Assembly: GCA_017562135.1 (NCBI GenBank)
Contig: QEYB01000921.1
Span: 930,001 to 994,000, forward strand
Source of the DNA: Dipylidium caninum
Taxonomy: Eukaryota; Platyhelminthes; Cestoda; Cyclophyllidea; Dipylidiidae
Length of the DNA: 64,000 nt
Direction of reading: 5' to 3'
Shown here: positions 1 through 12,800 of the stretch, in pieces
Numbering within the stretch: position 1 is the stretch's first letter
How the letters are laid out: the number at the start of each line of letters is the position of its first letter
The notes under the pieces: generated by a model
The model's database searches: none
The model's input: only the letters and a program-made list of their open reading frames with translations
What the model was told of the DNA's origin: nothing
Translations under genes and position numbers: made by a program

Positions 1-302
1 TTGCGAAAGGCGCTTCCTTTAACTTTTTTTGGTTTTATGTCACAATGACAGTTTACCGTGGTTATTGAGGCAGTTAATTATATTTGATTAGCTCTATTTA
101 CGTGAATGCAGGCGTGAAAAGATACTCTTTTGATGTGGTTTGGGCCAGTACTTCGTTTCCCACGTCCGAGCAGTGCTACCTTTTCCCATAACCCATGTAA
201 TTCCTGCCTCCGCTCTATCAGGCTCACCTATTTTATTTAAGATGGTTTCAAGATGAGTGCGAAGTAAACCCCTCTTTTCTTGTATCCATATTTTTTTCGT
301 AG

Positions 303-3300
303 GTAGCAGACAGATGCTTCGAGGAGCATATGTACGACGCAGCCAAGTTGCTATACAACAACGTGAGTAACTACTCACGTTTGGCCATCACGTTGGTGCA
401 CTTGGGTGAGTATCAGGACGCCGTGGAGGCTTCGAGGAAGGCTAACTCGACTCGCACATGGAAGGAGGTCTGCTTTGCCTGTGTGGACCACGACGAATTT
501 CGTCTGGCTCAGATGTGTGGTCTGCATATTGTGGTGCACGCGGATGAGTTGGAGGAGCTCATCAACTACTATCAACAACGGGGGCATTTCCAGCAACTTA
601 TCAGTCTTTTAGAGGCAGCTCTTGGACTGGAGCGCGCTCATATGGGGATGTTCACTGAATTAGCCATTCTTTACTCTAAATTCAAGCAGGATAAACTACG
701 TGAACATTTGGAGCTCTTCTGGTCTCGTGTCAATATTCCAAAGGTTAGTTTGCTGTAAACAGTGTTGCATTTCGTCACCTTTAGTCAAGTTTATCGGTAT
801 AGTCCAATGTTTATTGTGATCTGGCTCACCCAACACTGCCTGTGACGCCGAGCTTGGCACTAATTTTGGCAACCAATGCTGTGAGAAGGCCGCTTTAAGT
901 CTCTTTTCATGATAATTATATTTCGTACAGACAGGTCTACGAGCTTGCAGTGCATTTTGTAAAGTCCGTTACACTTGTGTTTATTTGTATAAAGTATATA
1001 TGGGTAATCAGACAGACCTTGGTCAGCACAATTGCCTGACGTCCTGAAACTTTGTTTCCAGGTGTTAAGAGCAGCAGAACAGGCGCACTTGTGGGCAGAA
1101 CTTGTATTCCTCTACGACCGCTACGAAGAATACGACAATGCCGTGCAAACAATGATGGCGCATCCAACGGAAGCATGGCGTGAAAATCATTTTAAGGATA
1201 TGATTACTAAGGTAGCCAACCTGGAACTCTACTACAAGGCTATCCAATTCTACCTGACCTATAAACCCCTCCTTCTCAATGACCTCCTCATGGTGCTCAT
1301 CCCCCGACTTGATCACACACGTACTGTCGCCTTCTTCACCAAGGTCGGCCATATTGCTTTCGTTAAGCCCTATCTCTGTATCGTCCAACAAAGTGGCGTT
1401 AATAACAAGGCCGTCAATGAGGCTTTGAACGCTCTGCTCATTGAAGAAGAGGACTACCAGGTTGGGTCGACCCCCCCCCTTAAATAGCGTGTTCTCAATC
1501 GCTTTCTTTTACTTCTTCGGGCTGACCCGTCACCCTTTGGTCCGCTTAGGCCCTACGACAATCGATCGAGGCGCACTCGAACTTCGACAACATCGCGCTG
1601 GCCCAAGCGCTGGAGAAGCACGATCTGACGGAGTTTCGGCGGCTTTCAGCTCTCCTCTACAAAGGCAACAATCGGTGGGTTCAGAGTATTGAGCTCTGCA
1701 AACGCGACAAACTTTATCGAGTGAGTTGTGCACACCGATATTAATTATTTTGCATTGTCAATATATCCTGGTCTAACAATGTGACCTTATCACTCCCACC
1801 TACTTTTGCATGCGCTGTTTTTCGAGCATGAGAGTACCGTATTTTACGTAGGACGCCATGCAATATGCGGCGGATTCTCGAGATCCAGAGACAGCGGAGG
1901 ATTTGTTGCGCTGGTTCCTTTCGGAAAACCTCCCCGATTGTTTTTCGGCCTGTCTCTACCAGTGCTACGATCTTCTTCGCCCTGACGTTGTACTTGAGCT
2001 GGCTTGGCGCAACGGTCTGACTGATATGGCTATGCCTTTCCTCATCCAAACCATGCGTGAGCTGACCACCAAGGTGGGCAAACCGACGCTTCTCGGCTAT
2101 TTTTACTCTCGACGTGCGCATGGTTTTGATATTCTCATCGCAACGTGATCTGGAACCGGCTGCTAATGTCAATATGAGTTGAAGTTTTTTACCAGTTTAT
2201 CCTCGAATTGACTCGCTAATAGGCCTCATAGTCAAGCTTGCCAACATCGTTCGTGTTCGTACAAGAATGTCAGTGGAGTACGGTTTGAGGTTTTATTTGG
2301 CACTTAGCACTTTTGTTGCGTATATGCATCAGTGTGTTGCCGCCTTTAGTTTAACTTACGCAAGGATCGTAGTGTGATCATTTACTTTATAGGCAGCTTG
2401 GCGATTGGCGTTTTAATCCCCAATCATTCTTGAATTACATTTTCATACAGCCGAAGTCTCTTCACTCTTTACATTTAAATTCAGATTGATCATCTGGAAA
2501 AGTCAGAACGAACCCGGTCGGAGGAAGAAGAGAAGAAGGAGCAAGCGGTGAATCCTCTTGTCCTGCGTAAGTCACCATTATCCTGCCATTCCCAATGGAG
2601 TGATATGCCAAGAGTTGTTGCCTGTGCAACCATATCCTGTTCTTTACTTTTCCTCCTCCCCCTCCTCACTACGTATCTTAATTGTGCCCGAACGAGTTTA
2701 CCCGCACCCATGTCTGCCGCACAGTCATTGCATCTTTCCGTCCACCCCTACGCTTTACTTGCGCTCGTACCTTCCGTTGACCGTCCGAAATGCTCGCTTG
2801 TTGCCTCAGCCACCGACGCCTCTGCCCTCGCGTGCGTGCGTGCGTGCGTGCGTGCGTACGAGTTGTTTAATCGATGTGCGCGTAGGCATGTCGTAACTCT
2901 TTGCCTCTGACGTTTACGCGTACGCCTGAGAGTCTGTCTCAACTCAAAGCATATTTTGCCTTGTTGGGAAGTGGCGCACAGATCTAGGGGCCGGTCGCAG
3001 TTATTGTAGGATGGGGAGAATTTGCGGTTGTGCAAAACACGCGAAACCCCCCGAGGCGCCTCATCTAAAGGCGCATACCGAGACGGCCGAGTGTGTGACT
3101 CATCTAGTTTGACCCATTTACCAGCCGCTTTCTAACTGTGGCCCACTGTAGCACACAGGAATCCCTTCCTGCCTCTGCGGTCATTGAGACCATTCACGTG
3201 TGAGTTTTGGGACCTGTTATTGTTCACTGTTTTTTCCCTTGCTTTTTGGCCCCTTTAGGCAAAGTCCTTATGGTTTTTTTCTCCTTAGACTCGGAAACGC

Positions 3301-3407
3301 CACTGATGCTTACAAGTGGAATGATGCCCCAACCCGGTCCCTTCGGAGCAGGAATGATGACCACCGGTCTCGGTGGCTTCTATCCCCCCAACGACCACTC
3401 CTTCTAA
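303..3407 (+). CDS. CLTC: Clathrin heavy chain, C-terminal part (5' partial)
   Basis: Clathrin heavy chain forms the legs of the triskelion that coats endocytic and Golgi vesicles. Six exons can be joined in frame: 303-743, 1062-1460, 1550-1720, 1852-2073, 2485-2566 and 3289-3407. All introns have GT-AG ends, and the exons total 477 residues plus stop, about the last 28% of a heavy chain of roughly 1,675 residues. Landmarks that match the family almost word for word include [82 protein letters not shown] and [12 protein letters not shown]. These are the distal and proximal leg repeats and the trimerisation region. The C-terminus is short and Gly/Pro/Met-rich, ending PPNDHSF. The upstream exons lie outside the window. 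The penultimate exon end (2566) and the last acceptor (3288) are the least certain joins, but their phases agree. Identification is secure. Confidence 0.97.
2831..2857. repeat. (CGTG)n microsatellite
   Basis: About six and a half copies of a CGTG tetranucleotide lie inside the last intron of the clathrin gene. This is a simple sequence repeat with no evident function. Confidence 0.9.
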
Positions 3408-5472
3408 CACTCGCCTTTCACTGCCTTCCTTTCTCTCTTTTCTTCCCCGCCCCCCACTCCTCCTTCCTGGTCGTCTGCAAACATGCGAAAATGTCCGTTT
3501 TCCTGCCCCTTTCTCAGCCCTTTCCTCGGAGCACTTGTCTGTGTTTAGCGTTAGCTGCCACTGTTGTTCAAATCTATCGCACATCTACCATTTGAATTGC
3601 ATTGCGTCATTCCATTGGTCTCGTGTGAATGCCCCCCCGTGTCGCTGTTACCTCGACCTACTTTATCTATCTTTTATACCCGTCTTGTCTCTGATTACAT
3701 ACATTATACGTACATACAAACTCGCACTTTTGATGATAGCGATGATAAACCAGTGCTGAAAGGGAGGTGCATGTTGTTTTCCCCTCCACCCGATCTCCAT
3801 TTCCTTAAACCCCCTGTTTTACCAGTACTCTGCGTTGTTCATTTTTTTTCTCTTCCTCACTCACTCGATCAGCATAAATCACCTCTCTGCCCTTTCTTAC
3901 TTTTTCGCGACCTGAAATTCCACTCTGCCCAATGACCTGCGTTCTGGTCCGATTCGAATATGTCCGTCTGATTTTTCTTCCCTTGTGATTCTGGTTTATA
4001 TCGCCTCGGCTGGAGGCTAGTTGTGGGACACTTAAATCTCATTCTCACTTGAGAGCATGAGGGTCTTTTTGCCCTTGGTAACTGGCTTCAATTCTAGGCT
4101 GCCTTCCTCAGTACTTTTTACGAGAATCGTGTGGCGCCATGGGAGTCGGATTGACGGCGTTAAGAGGCTGAAGAGCATAACTGTTTGGCAAGACATTTAC
4201 TCACACCTCTGCGAGAGATATTGGAGTAATTCCTTTCGAGGTGTCTTGTTTGTCCCTCTTTCGTAAATGAGGCCTCTGATTCGTCTTCTGACAATGGTCC
4301 AGACGTTTTCGTTCGCTAATTATGGCTCGACCTTAACTGGCGCCAGTTACACGTGTCTTCTATACCTTCAGCATCCCTTAATTACCAGAATAAGTTGGTT
4401 TCTTTTATGCGTCCCGGCTTGGGCCTCCTGACGCTGGACTCCATCAGCTGGCACGGCTATGCTGTGAAAAGGCAGCGGTTTACATTGCCCCCAGACCACG
4501 AGTTAGCTTATGCCACGTGTGATGCTACCCGGAGAGCGACATCAACCGATGGGGTGTCAGGAGGTGCCAACTTTCTGAGTTTGGTGTCTGCGACATCGGC
4601 ATTCATTGGCTCTTCGTGCTACACACATCCATCGTGCATTGCCCTCGGTGGGTGTCGCCACATGTGTAGCCTAAAGGGCTGATCAACTGGCAAAAGGTCC
4701 TCCTGCCAATCGTCCTGCTCCCTCAGGGCATCTTCAGTATCACTTTGACGTGGGCGTTGCTGTCTCGTCGACGGCGGTGCTGTGCATGTGCAGCCATCGC
4801 CATCTCTCGTAGACCGGGATCGATAGGCTTGCAGCATTCCAGAGGGTGTCAGCATCAGCATAAGACTTACTTTGATCACCGAGTTGGTTAACTCCTGTTA
4901 CTCCCCCACTCGTTATTCAAATGCGGCTGAAACGACTTGTGAAAGTCGACCTCGGGAATGTCTTAATTGCCTTGCAAGAGATTTCACCGAATAATTAAAA
5001 ACGTTTGGGGGAGACGGGCTGGCGTGATAGTGTGGGAGGTGATTTCAGTCTAGTTGTCCCATTCGCGTAGGCAGAAGTCGGTGAATATCAGCGGAGTACT
5101 GTTTACTCCTCATTTCTTTATTTTATTCGCCTCTCCTCTTGTCTGTGACCCTCATTTTTCTGAGGCCCCTCACTAGTGAAGTCTTTTCCTTTGACACTTT
5201 TCTCATTGCTTAAAAACAGCGACTCAGAGACACCCACTCACTTCCTGAGTTCCTCTGTGTCCGCGAAATCTCCACCATCGATGGGCGAGGTGAGTTAAGT
5301 CGGGCAATTGGTTCACACATGACCTTCCAAGTCCTCTGTTTCGGGTCGGGGGTAGGTCGAACGTCATTCTGTGTCATTTATCTGCACAGTGGAGGTCATG
5401 AAAAAGTGACTTCCTTATGGTTAATGTGTATTCACTTCTACTTGATGACCTCCTCGGCGTCGCCTAACACTA

Positions 5473-5490
5473 AACTGAAACCTTTCAGTT
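5473..5490. repeat. Short perfect inverted repeat
   Basis: AACTGAAA and TTTCAGTT flank a 2-nt centre. The stem is perfect but short, and a two-base loop is too tight for a stable hairpin without opening a pair. It may be chance. Confidence 0.4.
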
Positions 5491-5765
5491 GGTGGGAGTT
5501 GGCTGGTTCCTCCAGAAATCCAGGCGGAGATCTGGTTCAGGTTCGTTGTTAAGGCACGTCCTGGGCGTTCAGACTTCTCATCGTCTCATCGTGGCACACC
5601 CAACTTGTTGCCACAGAACCAACCAATTCGAGTGGTGCCGCGTGTGAAAAGTGGAATAACTTTACTTTCCGACCGAAGGCCTCTTTACTTTCTGCTGCGA
5701 CACGCGATTCGGACCCATTGGGGTAGGAAAATCAAGGCAACACCGACATCAGGTAATACAAGTAA

Positions 5766-5880
5766 AAAACATTCTCTTTCGACTTTATTCCACATCACAG
5801 ACTCGTCTATGTGGAATGCTACCCAGCCCCTCTGCAATATCCTCATCGTATTCTTCAATCCTACTTTGACAGCACAAGGT
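5766..5880 (+). repeat. Dispersed repeat, copy 1
   Basis: This segment and 19707-19815 share the 20-base core TTATTCCACATCACAGACTC. They also share an AAAACATTC just before it and, further on, blocks reading CCCC, GCAA, ATCCTC, and a T-rich run ending near CA(A/C)GTTGA-like sequence at similar spacing. The two copies are diverged between these blocks. The family is not recognised; an old SINE or MITE-like element is possible. No terminal repeats or target-site duplications were found. Confidence 0.55.
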
Positions 5881-6465
5881 GAGGAAGGTGTTGAGATTGC
5901 TTTAACTTTGGCCCTCCTCATGAATGGCAGTGAGGTGTGAATGGGCTCGGTAACCACGACTGGGTGTGTTGAGTACGTCAGTGGGTCAAAGGTCGTGCTA
6001 AAACTCCTTCACGGAACGTTGCTCAAAGCGATTCAAGTGTCATTGCAGAATATTCCCGCCAAAGTGGAGTTGCTACTTGTCGACGTTGTGGCCGTGCAAT
6101 CCTCAAGTGCCACCTCTCACTATTGTGGACATCCACCGTATCCTCCGACGCGCTCCACTCATGCCCTTGCTATCGTCTCCATGTCGATCGTCTACAGTAT
6201 TTCACTAGCCTGGCGGCGGAGAGGAGGAAAAGGGGAAATAGGAGACGCTTCGTGGTCGGCCTCCGCAGTTGGAGTCGCACCGTCACCGCGGCGAAAGCGA
6301 AGGCGGGACGGAAAATCACGATGGTAGATGCAACAGCAATGCAGCAGTGGTTCTCGTTTTTTATGTGGAATAATCCTTTAAGTACGGATGCAGTGTATTT
6401 CCTTCGTTTTCTGATGCTATTGTCATTAACCGATTTGATAATGCTGATGTGGGCCACGTTAAGGT

Positions 6466-6834
6466 ATGTCGGCATCTGCTCCGAAGGCAAAGGGAGCGAA
6501 GACCGCACCCTCTCACCCTCCGCTTATCGAGATGATTATGACTGCAATCGCCTCAACTGATGACCGAAAGGGAGCTTCCCTTGCAGCCACCATGAGGCAC
6601 ATCTCATCCTGCTTTAAGGTGGAAACGGGTCGGGTAACACCGCATCTTCGGCGCGCTGTTGCGCACATTGTTGAAAGTGGATACTTCGTACCAGGGCTGA
6701 GAAGAAGGCTTCGGAGTATAAACGCTTCTTCGATGTAGAGAAGAACGCAACTCCCACTGCAGCCTCGAAGGTTTCGAGGGCTGCCACCGAAACGCAGTCT
6801 TTTTACCTCCAAAGCAGGGAAGGAGAAGACGTGA
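6466..6834 (+). pseudogene. Linker histone H1-like, frame broken after the globular domain
   Basis: The open frame from ATG 6466 gives a short basic leader (MSASAPKAKGAK) and then a linker-histone globular (winged-helix) domain. Matches to the H1/H5 family include SHPPLIEMI at its start, KGASLAA in the middle, and RRAVAHIVESGYFV at the end. After VPG the frame closes at 6738. Sequence in another frame resumes as a lysine/alanine-rich stretch (AEKKASEYKRFF, then ATPTAASKVSRAA), as expected for an H1 tail. A third frame ends KAGKEKT followed by a stop at 6832-6834. The first break falls at the G run 6694-6696, where one extra base would restore the frame. It could be a decayed gene copy or a real H1 with sequence errors. 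The tail is short for an animal H1. Confidence 0.6.
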
Positions 6835-9800
6835 AGAAATACGGGACTGAACTAATAACACGATGCCGGCTAATGTTGTCGGATTGAGTTCACTCCTTCC
6901 CACTTTTTAAACCGACATACTTCTCAAATCCTATTTTAACTTGGCCTTTTACTAGGGTTGTGAAGCATTCCATTCATATCGCTGATGGAGATTTAATGGT
7001 CGAAACAATTACGTGTATGATCGTACTTTCACATATGCATTTGAATTCCGTTTATAAAAAGAAACAAGAAAAAGCCCTTGAGTACTGTGGATTATGGTCT
7101 CGTCATGAGAAGATGTTTCGGTGACTCTGGACTTTTTAGTAAAGTGGAAGTATCTGTTGGAATGATGACGCAGACGGTGGTTCCTTTTCATAGTTCTTCT
7201 ACTTTCGTCACGTTAAGATATAACTTGTACTTTCTTCATCACCTTAAGGATAAGCACTATACGCAGGCATTTTATTTGGTCACCAAAACAGTTTAAGTAA
7301 GATAGTTGGATTATTATGAATTAAAAATAAATGGTAAGGGCAGAAGTGACAGGCACGTCATTTGGTCAAGCCACTCGCTAAAAACACCCATTCTTCGAGG
7401 CTGAATTTTGTATCCACTGTTATTTTAGCGATACCACAAGATTAAAACTATAGGAGCTCTGAATAATGTGTAAATAGCACAGAGTTTACAACACCTTAGC
7501 TTGTTATTGGTTCGCAATTCAGTTGCGTACTAAAACTAGCTTCCAAATGGTCGTGGTTGGTAAACTTCGCTACTGTTTTGAATTAAGTAGTGTATAAAAG
7601 CTAGCACGTTTGAGGGTTGATTACAGGGGAGAGGCGCACTTATTAACCCCGGCATCCCGGTTAAATTGGCACATTATGCACCCGCAGGGTGGCTTACTTT
7701 TGACATTTAACAAAATACGCGCAGGCTAATCGGTTTTCGGGGTGCAAATACGAGAAACTATATATTGTTCGGCACACGCGTGCCCACGAGGCGTCCGGTC
7801 ATGTTAAAATGGGTGGTAACGCATACAACAGATTTCAGATGGCAGCTATTATTTCAGCTTGGGTTTCGCAGCCTCCTGTAAGTGCTACGCAAGCCAATCA
7901 GATCGCAGATGTCGTCGCCACGGTTACTGGCTACCTGGTGATTATTATTACGAGGTGGACTGCGGTTATGCACGTGGATACCCAATGACGCCTCAGAAGT
8001 GACGGGTAAAAACGCCCTCAAACTAACAGTGTGCCTTGAGGGGGCAAATTAGGCTCCGCTTCATAACTCCACCAACCAAATCCTGTATAGTGAAAATCCT
8101 AGTGAGCATCTGTGATAAGCAAGAGTGACTTCGTCTTCCATTTTCATCATTCCCACCTCATCCCACACAGCCATGCGCTTTTAGTAATTTATTTGTTCTC
8201 CGGCAGATAAGCGAATACCAGTGCCCTGGCGTCGTTGATTGACTGCTTTCCCCTCCCATTTGATAGGCCTACCGGGGAAGGGCTGTTTCCGCTCCTTGGC
8301 TCTTACTCTGCCGTGTGAGAGACGGCGACGGCCGGGCGCATGTGGGACGCTATTTTCTCGCAAACATGGCGTACACATCTAATCCACTTGAAGAAATCCT
8401 AAGTGCTATTTTGAATTACCCAAGTAGGCACCCCAAAATGAAAATGAGGGAGTTTGTGTTGTCTTGTTAACTGTTGTCACTATTTTTGGTATATCATATT
8501 TCACCTACGGCCACCGAAGATAGGAGTAGACATTATCTTCCTGTAGAAAGTGTTATTTTTGATGAGTACTAAAAATTCAAGCAATTGGGTGCTCCCACTC
8601 TTTATACAACACGGTAGTTACCTCGCACCGGCTGAAAATTCGCCAATAGGCGGAATGTTTTCATTTCGTGCGAGGCCCAAAATTAAGCATCGCTCGGTCG
8701 GGAACCCCGGGATTTTTTTTTTAATCATTGAAAGACTATTAGCTCACGCTCTCTAGTTCCCATTAAGCACGATCTTAACTCATGCTTCTGTGTCAACCCT
8801 CGGATTTTACGGCATTCTCGGGTGTTTTAAATCACACTTTTTTTCATTTATGTAACATAAAGAATTGCCTCTTTCGCCCTATTAATCACCTACCGTGCAT
8901 TGAAACAGACTTGCGCTCAATTAGGCAACATGAAAATCCACTGTTTTAGACGTGGTTTAGTCGCTACAGCGGTTGCGCAGCCGCTTTTCGTCCGTGTTCA
9001 CATCAGCAACTAGCCCATGTACTCACTCATGCCTTCGCGTACTCAGCTTCTACCGCCAGGCCCTCACCCATTGGCCCGCGGTCTTTGCGCCACTGACTCA
9101 TTGCATGAAAATCGATAAATCACCAGGAGGAGCCATCTTCCCTCCATGCGAGCTACAGAAAACTTCGAACGGTGGCGTGACATGCATTAAAATTCAGCAT
9201 AAATGTTCTCTTGACATTTAGGTAAGCATTGCCAAAATCCTGCGTTTTAACGCAGTTAAATTCTTTTTCGATGCAAAGCCCCAAGCCATTTGTTTTCCTG
9301 TGTGCGTGATCTAATTTTGCGCATCAAGGTCCCAGTTTTTACATAGTTGGTTGGCTGACATAATAGTCTTAAACAATCAGGAGCAGATTTTCGGTAGAGG
9401 TTCACTTGCATATACAGTATTGAGGTCTAGTTCTCCCCCTATATACAAATTTATAAAGGGACTAGTTTATGCCTGACGTGTAAACGGATGTTTATTAACA
9501 AATAAACGACATACTTTGGTTTAAACCCGTTGTAACTGGATTACCTGTAATCTCAACTGGAAGCCCAATTATACTCCACTTCTACCGCCGTACTGCTTCT
9601 TTAAAGTTAGGCGTCAAAAGAGTGCCAAAGTAGGGCTCTTAAGTGCTACCGCATGACAAGCTTCACTATCTTAATTATTCTAAGAGGCTTGCCAGGCGCA
9701 AATGCTTTTCTGTTTAAACGAATTATTTGTTCCCAAGTTTGAATTTGTAGGTTCTCCCTATTATTCCTTATTTTTCTTGACAAAGTAACAAATGAAACAG

Positions 9801-12800
9801 TATTCTTCTATAGCTTCATCCAAGAAAATCGTCCAATGTGCTTTCTTTATCAAAAAGACGATAAATTGGTTAGGTGGATTTACTTCTATTTATGATCATG
9901 TTATAATCATTTTGATCGCTAGAATTGGTTAGCTTTCAAATATGAAAATGAAATAGGATTCAGTCTATTAATGGCATGGACTAACTGCATTCATTACCAT
10001 TTTTGTATTGCCGACCGCAGGGCTCACTTTGCATAATTACTTCAAATGGGAATTCCTATTTACCAAATAACCCATCTCACCGCTTTATGGGTAATAAATT
10101 AGAACTCCAGAGAAGTCGGGACTTATATTGTTATAGCCCTGTTCAAAATGGGCCAGGTGGAGTCAATATCGTCCTCTCTAACTTCGATGAAAAATGAGTT
10201 CCGCTGGTGGAATACGATCATCCTCTTACTGGACGATGTTATGCCCTGTTAGGTTCCTGTTTCCTTTTGCGCCTTATTGGCACACGTCCAAGAGTTATTT
10301 CTATTGAGGATATTGACGTTTGTTTGCACAGTAAATCTTAGTTAGTTTCAAAGTTTTGAAACTCCAAGTACGTACAGTAGGTAGTATAAATCAACCAACG
10401 AAGTTCATGGATTTGGGTCTTGTAGACAAAAGTGGTTAACACCTTTTATATGCTTTCTTGACAATATCTTAGCCTCCGGAGTTGACTAATAGTTGTGGTT
10501 GAAGCGAGACCTCGGACACTCACCTTTAGGCTGCTTTAAAGTTATCCTTAAATCTGGCCATTTTTCTCTCCCTGTAACCGAGCTCTTACTATTTTTATTC
10601 TACAATTTAATAGAAATTAAATCGGACCTGTTCAGTGTCTTGTTGGTGTTCGTTTCGGGGGCTGTTTCAAAATGACTCCTTGTTCAACATAACCGTCCCA
10701 CTATTCCGACGAGAAATGCGAGACAGAACTGTTGTTTTTAAAGCAAAACTGCCACAAATTGCAGTCTGACCATGAACGCGAAATAGATTCATTTATACGG
10801 TTTGTACAATGAATCATATGGGGTGTAGACATTCCTTCAAAAAACCTTTCGGATGGACACAGGTTCAGGAGCTTTTCTACACTTGTTCAAACGAACCACT
10901 TAATTAGGAAGTTTGGCGGGTTAAAGAAACGTGTGAAATTTTCAGGAATAAGTTGTAACTCGTGCCTCTGTAAAAATAATAGGTTTTGCACTGTGTGATG
11001 GTAGTTCATAACATTTATTGCACCAGCGATATTTATTGAGGGAATAAAATAAAAGTCTTAAAAGTATACATTTATAAATCAACATTTAAAAACTTTGTAA
11101 AGTACATTAGCCTCATTGGGGAGTTTGTGAGGTCACATGGTGCCTGAATTTATTCATCTCACATCAAAAAATCGTTCCACATATCTGTTTTAACGATTGC
11201 GAGAATTTTGCACTTTCGTTTACCGTGCATCTCCTCCGACAGGCTTCCTCCTTTCTTGTTAATCGGTATGGTTGAGTGAGGAGCCAGATTTAAGCCTCTG
11301 TATGAGGTCAGTACGGTCAGAATGTGTGAAAATGCTTTAAGTAGTGGATCTTGGCCAAATTCTTCCATGATGTAAACCATTTGTGTTAACTGAACACCTC
11401 ATACAGAAATAACACTCGAGGGAACGGTAAATGTATTCTCTGTATTGTGTGCTTGTCGTCAAAAATTGTCTAAAGCATATACAACCTTTCATTTTTGTTC
11501 TGTCGCCCTATCTTCCGGTTGAAAAAGAGTACCGGCTGCGTGAAGTCTGTGTATCGTTTGTACCCCCTCTCCGAGAAGTTCTGATCTAATGTGTATTCTA
11601 AAGGGATATTAGGACGTCGTTTTATGCGAGTAGTAGTTCCGAATTGTTAAAAGGAACAGAATTCATTTAGGGAATTTTTGTCTATAAAAGTTAGTTCAGA
11701 CTTGATGGAATCCTTAAAACATTCAGAACGCCTGGGAGCTGCGAACAACACGCTCAAAATTCGCCTTCTTCTCCAATTAGCGTCCAACTTCAGGCCCTAT
11801 CAAATCGGCCAATTGGGTCTTTGCCAGCCCTTTATAATTATTTTATTTGCCACTACTCTCACACTCGTGCGACAATTGTCCTCGTCGAACCACTCGACAA
11901 ACGTGGGAAGGGTCGTGTCCAAGGTGCGACTCATGTCGTAGGGATGATCTATCATCGTTAGCCTTATAAGAGTCTGGGAAATATTTCCTTCAACTTTAGA
12001 TCCGCTGGATGTAATTAACGTAATCGTAGACATTTGGAATTGTTGGCAAAGCTGGTGCTTTACCTACTTCAACTCATAAATTTATTTTGTTATGTGATTT
12101 GGAGGACTTTGAATAAGAACTTTGGTTAAACAAATGACAATGTAGCAAGAGAGAAGCAGTCTTAACGCCGGAGGAAGAAGCAACATCCACTTTGAACTGT
12201 CTCTTACCTGACAAGTCCTCTTTTACTTATGAATTGATTCATTTAGACTTTTACATTATTGAGCAGTACACCTCTTTTGTAATATTTGAGTCCAAATTTT
12301 TAATTTCCCTAAACTCATTCGACAGTCGCCAAGGTTGAGTAGGTTTCAGACATTTGATTAATTTTCTCCACTAATATACGACGACACTCCGAAGAAGGCG
12401 AATGTACCAGTATTGCAAACACCATTATGGAATACACCGGCTCATAGTGCGGGCTGTTACAGGTAGGAAAAAGACCTCCTTACCCATAAAAAGCGGGAAA
12501 TGACTCAAGTCTTCGCGCGCAACGCTTTGAAATGTGGAACACCTTCCGCATCTACAACTGTAATTCACTTAGTCTCTCAACTTCCCGTTGCTAAACCTAC
12601 CACGTCTGTCTCATCACCCAGCGCTATACACGTGGTGGTAGCGGTAGCAGCAGAAGATTCCCTTCCCTTTTTCCGAGTTGCTGTGAGAACGTTCTTCTGA
12701 CAGCACCCGGCAATTGGCCACGTGTGTTTCGCATGTCGATGCGTGACATGAAAGACATTTTATGCACGGTTGCATCATGATTTGCATGGCAATGCCACGA

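Larger units (their letters stand above)
3408..6465. other. Intergenic region, no gene recognised
   Basis: The stretch starts with the pyrimidine-rich clathrin 3' UTR and runs to the linker-histone copy. Open frames of 70-145 codons occur, but none shows a recognisable domain or a paired splice structure. It holds one copy of a dispersed repeat (5766-5880) and a short perfect inverted repeat (5473-5490). Confidence 0.6.

Noticed and set aside
6123..6560. 145-codon frame overlapping the H1 start
   Set aside because: It overlaps the recognised H1 leader in another frame and has no family resemblance.
6556..6575. CTGATGACCGAAAGG, resembling a hammerhead ribozyme core
   Set aside because: There is no stem II between the two core motifs, and it lies within the H1 coding sequence.
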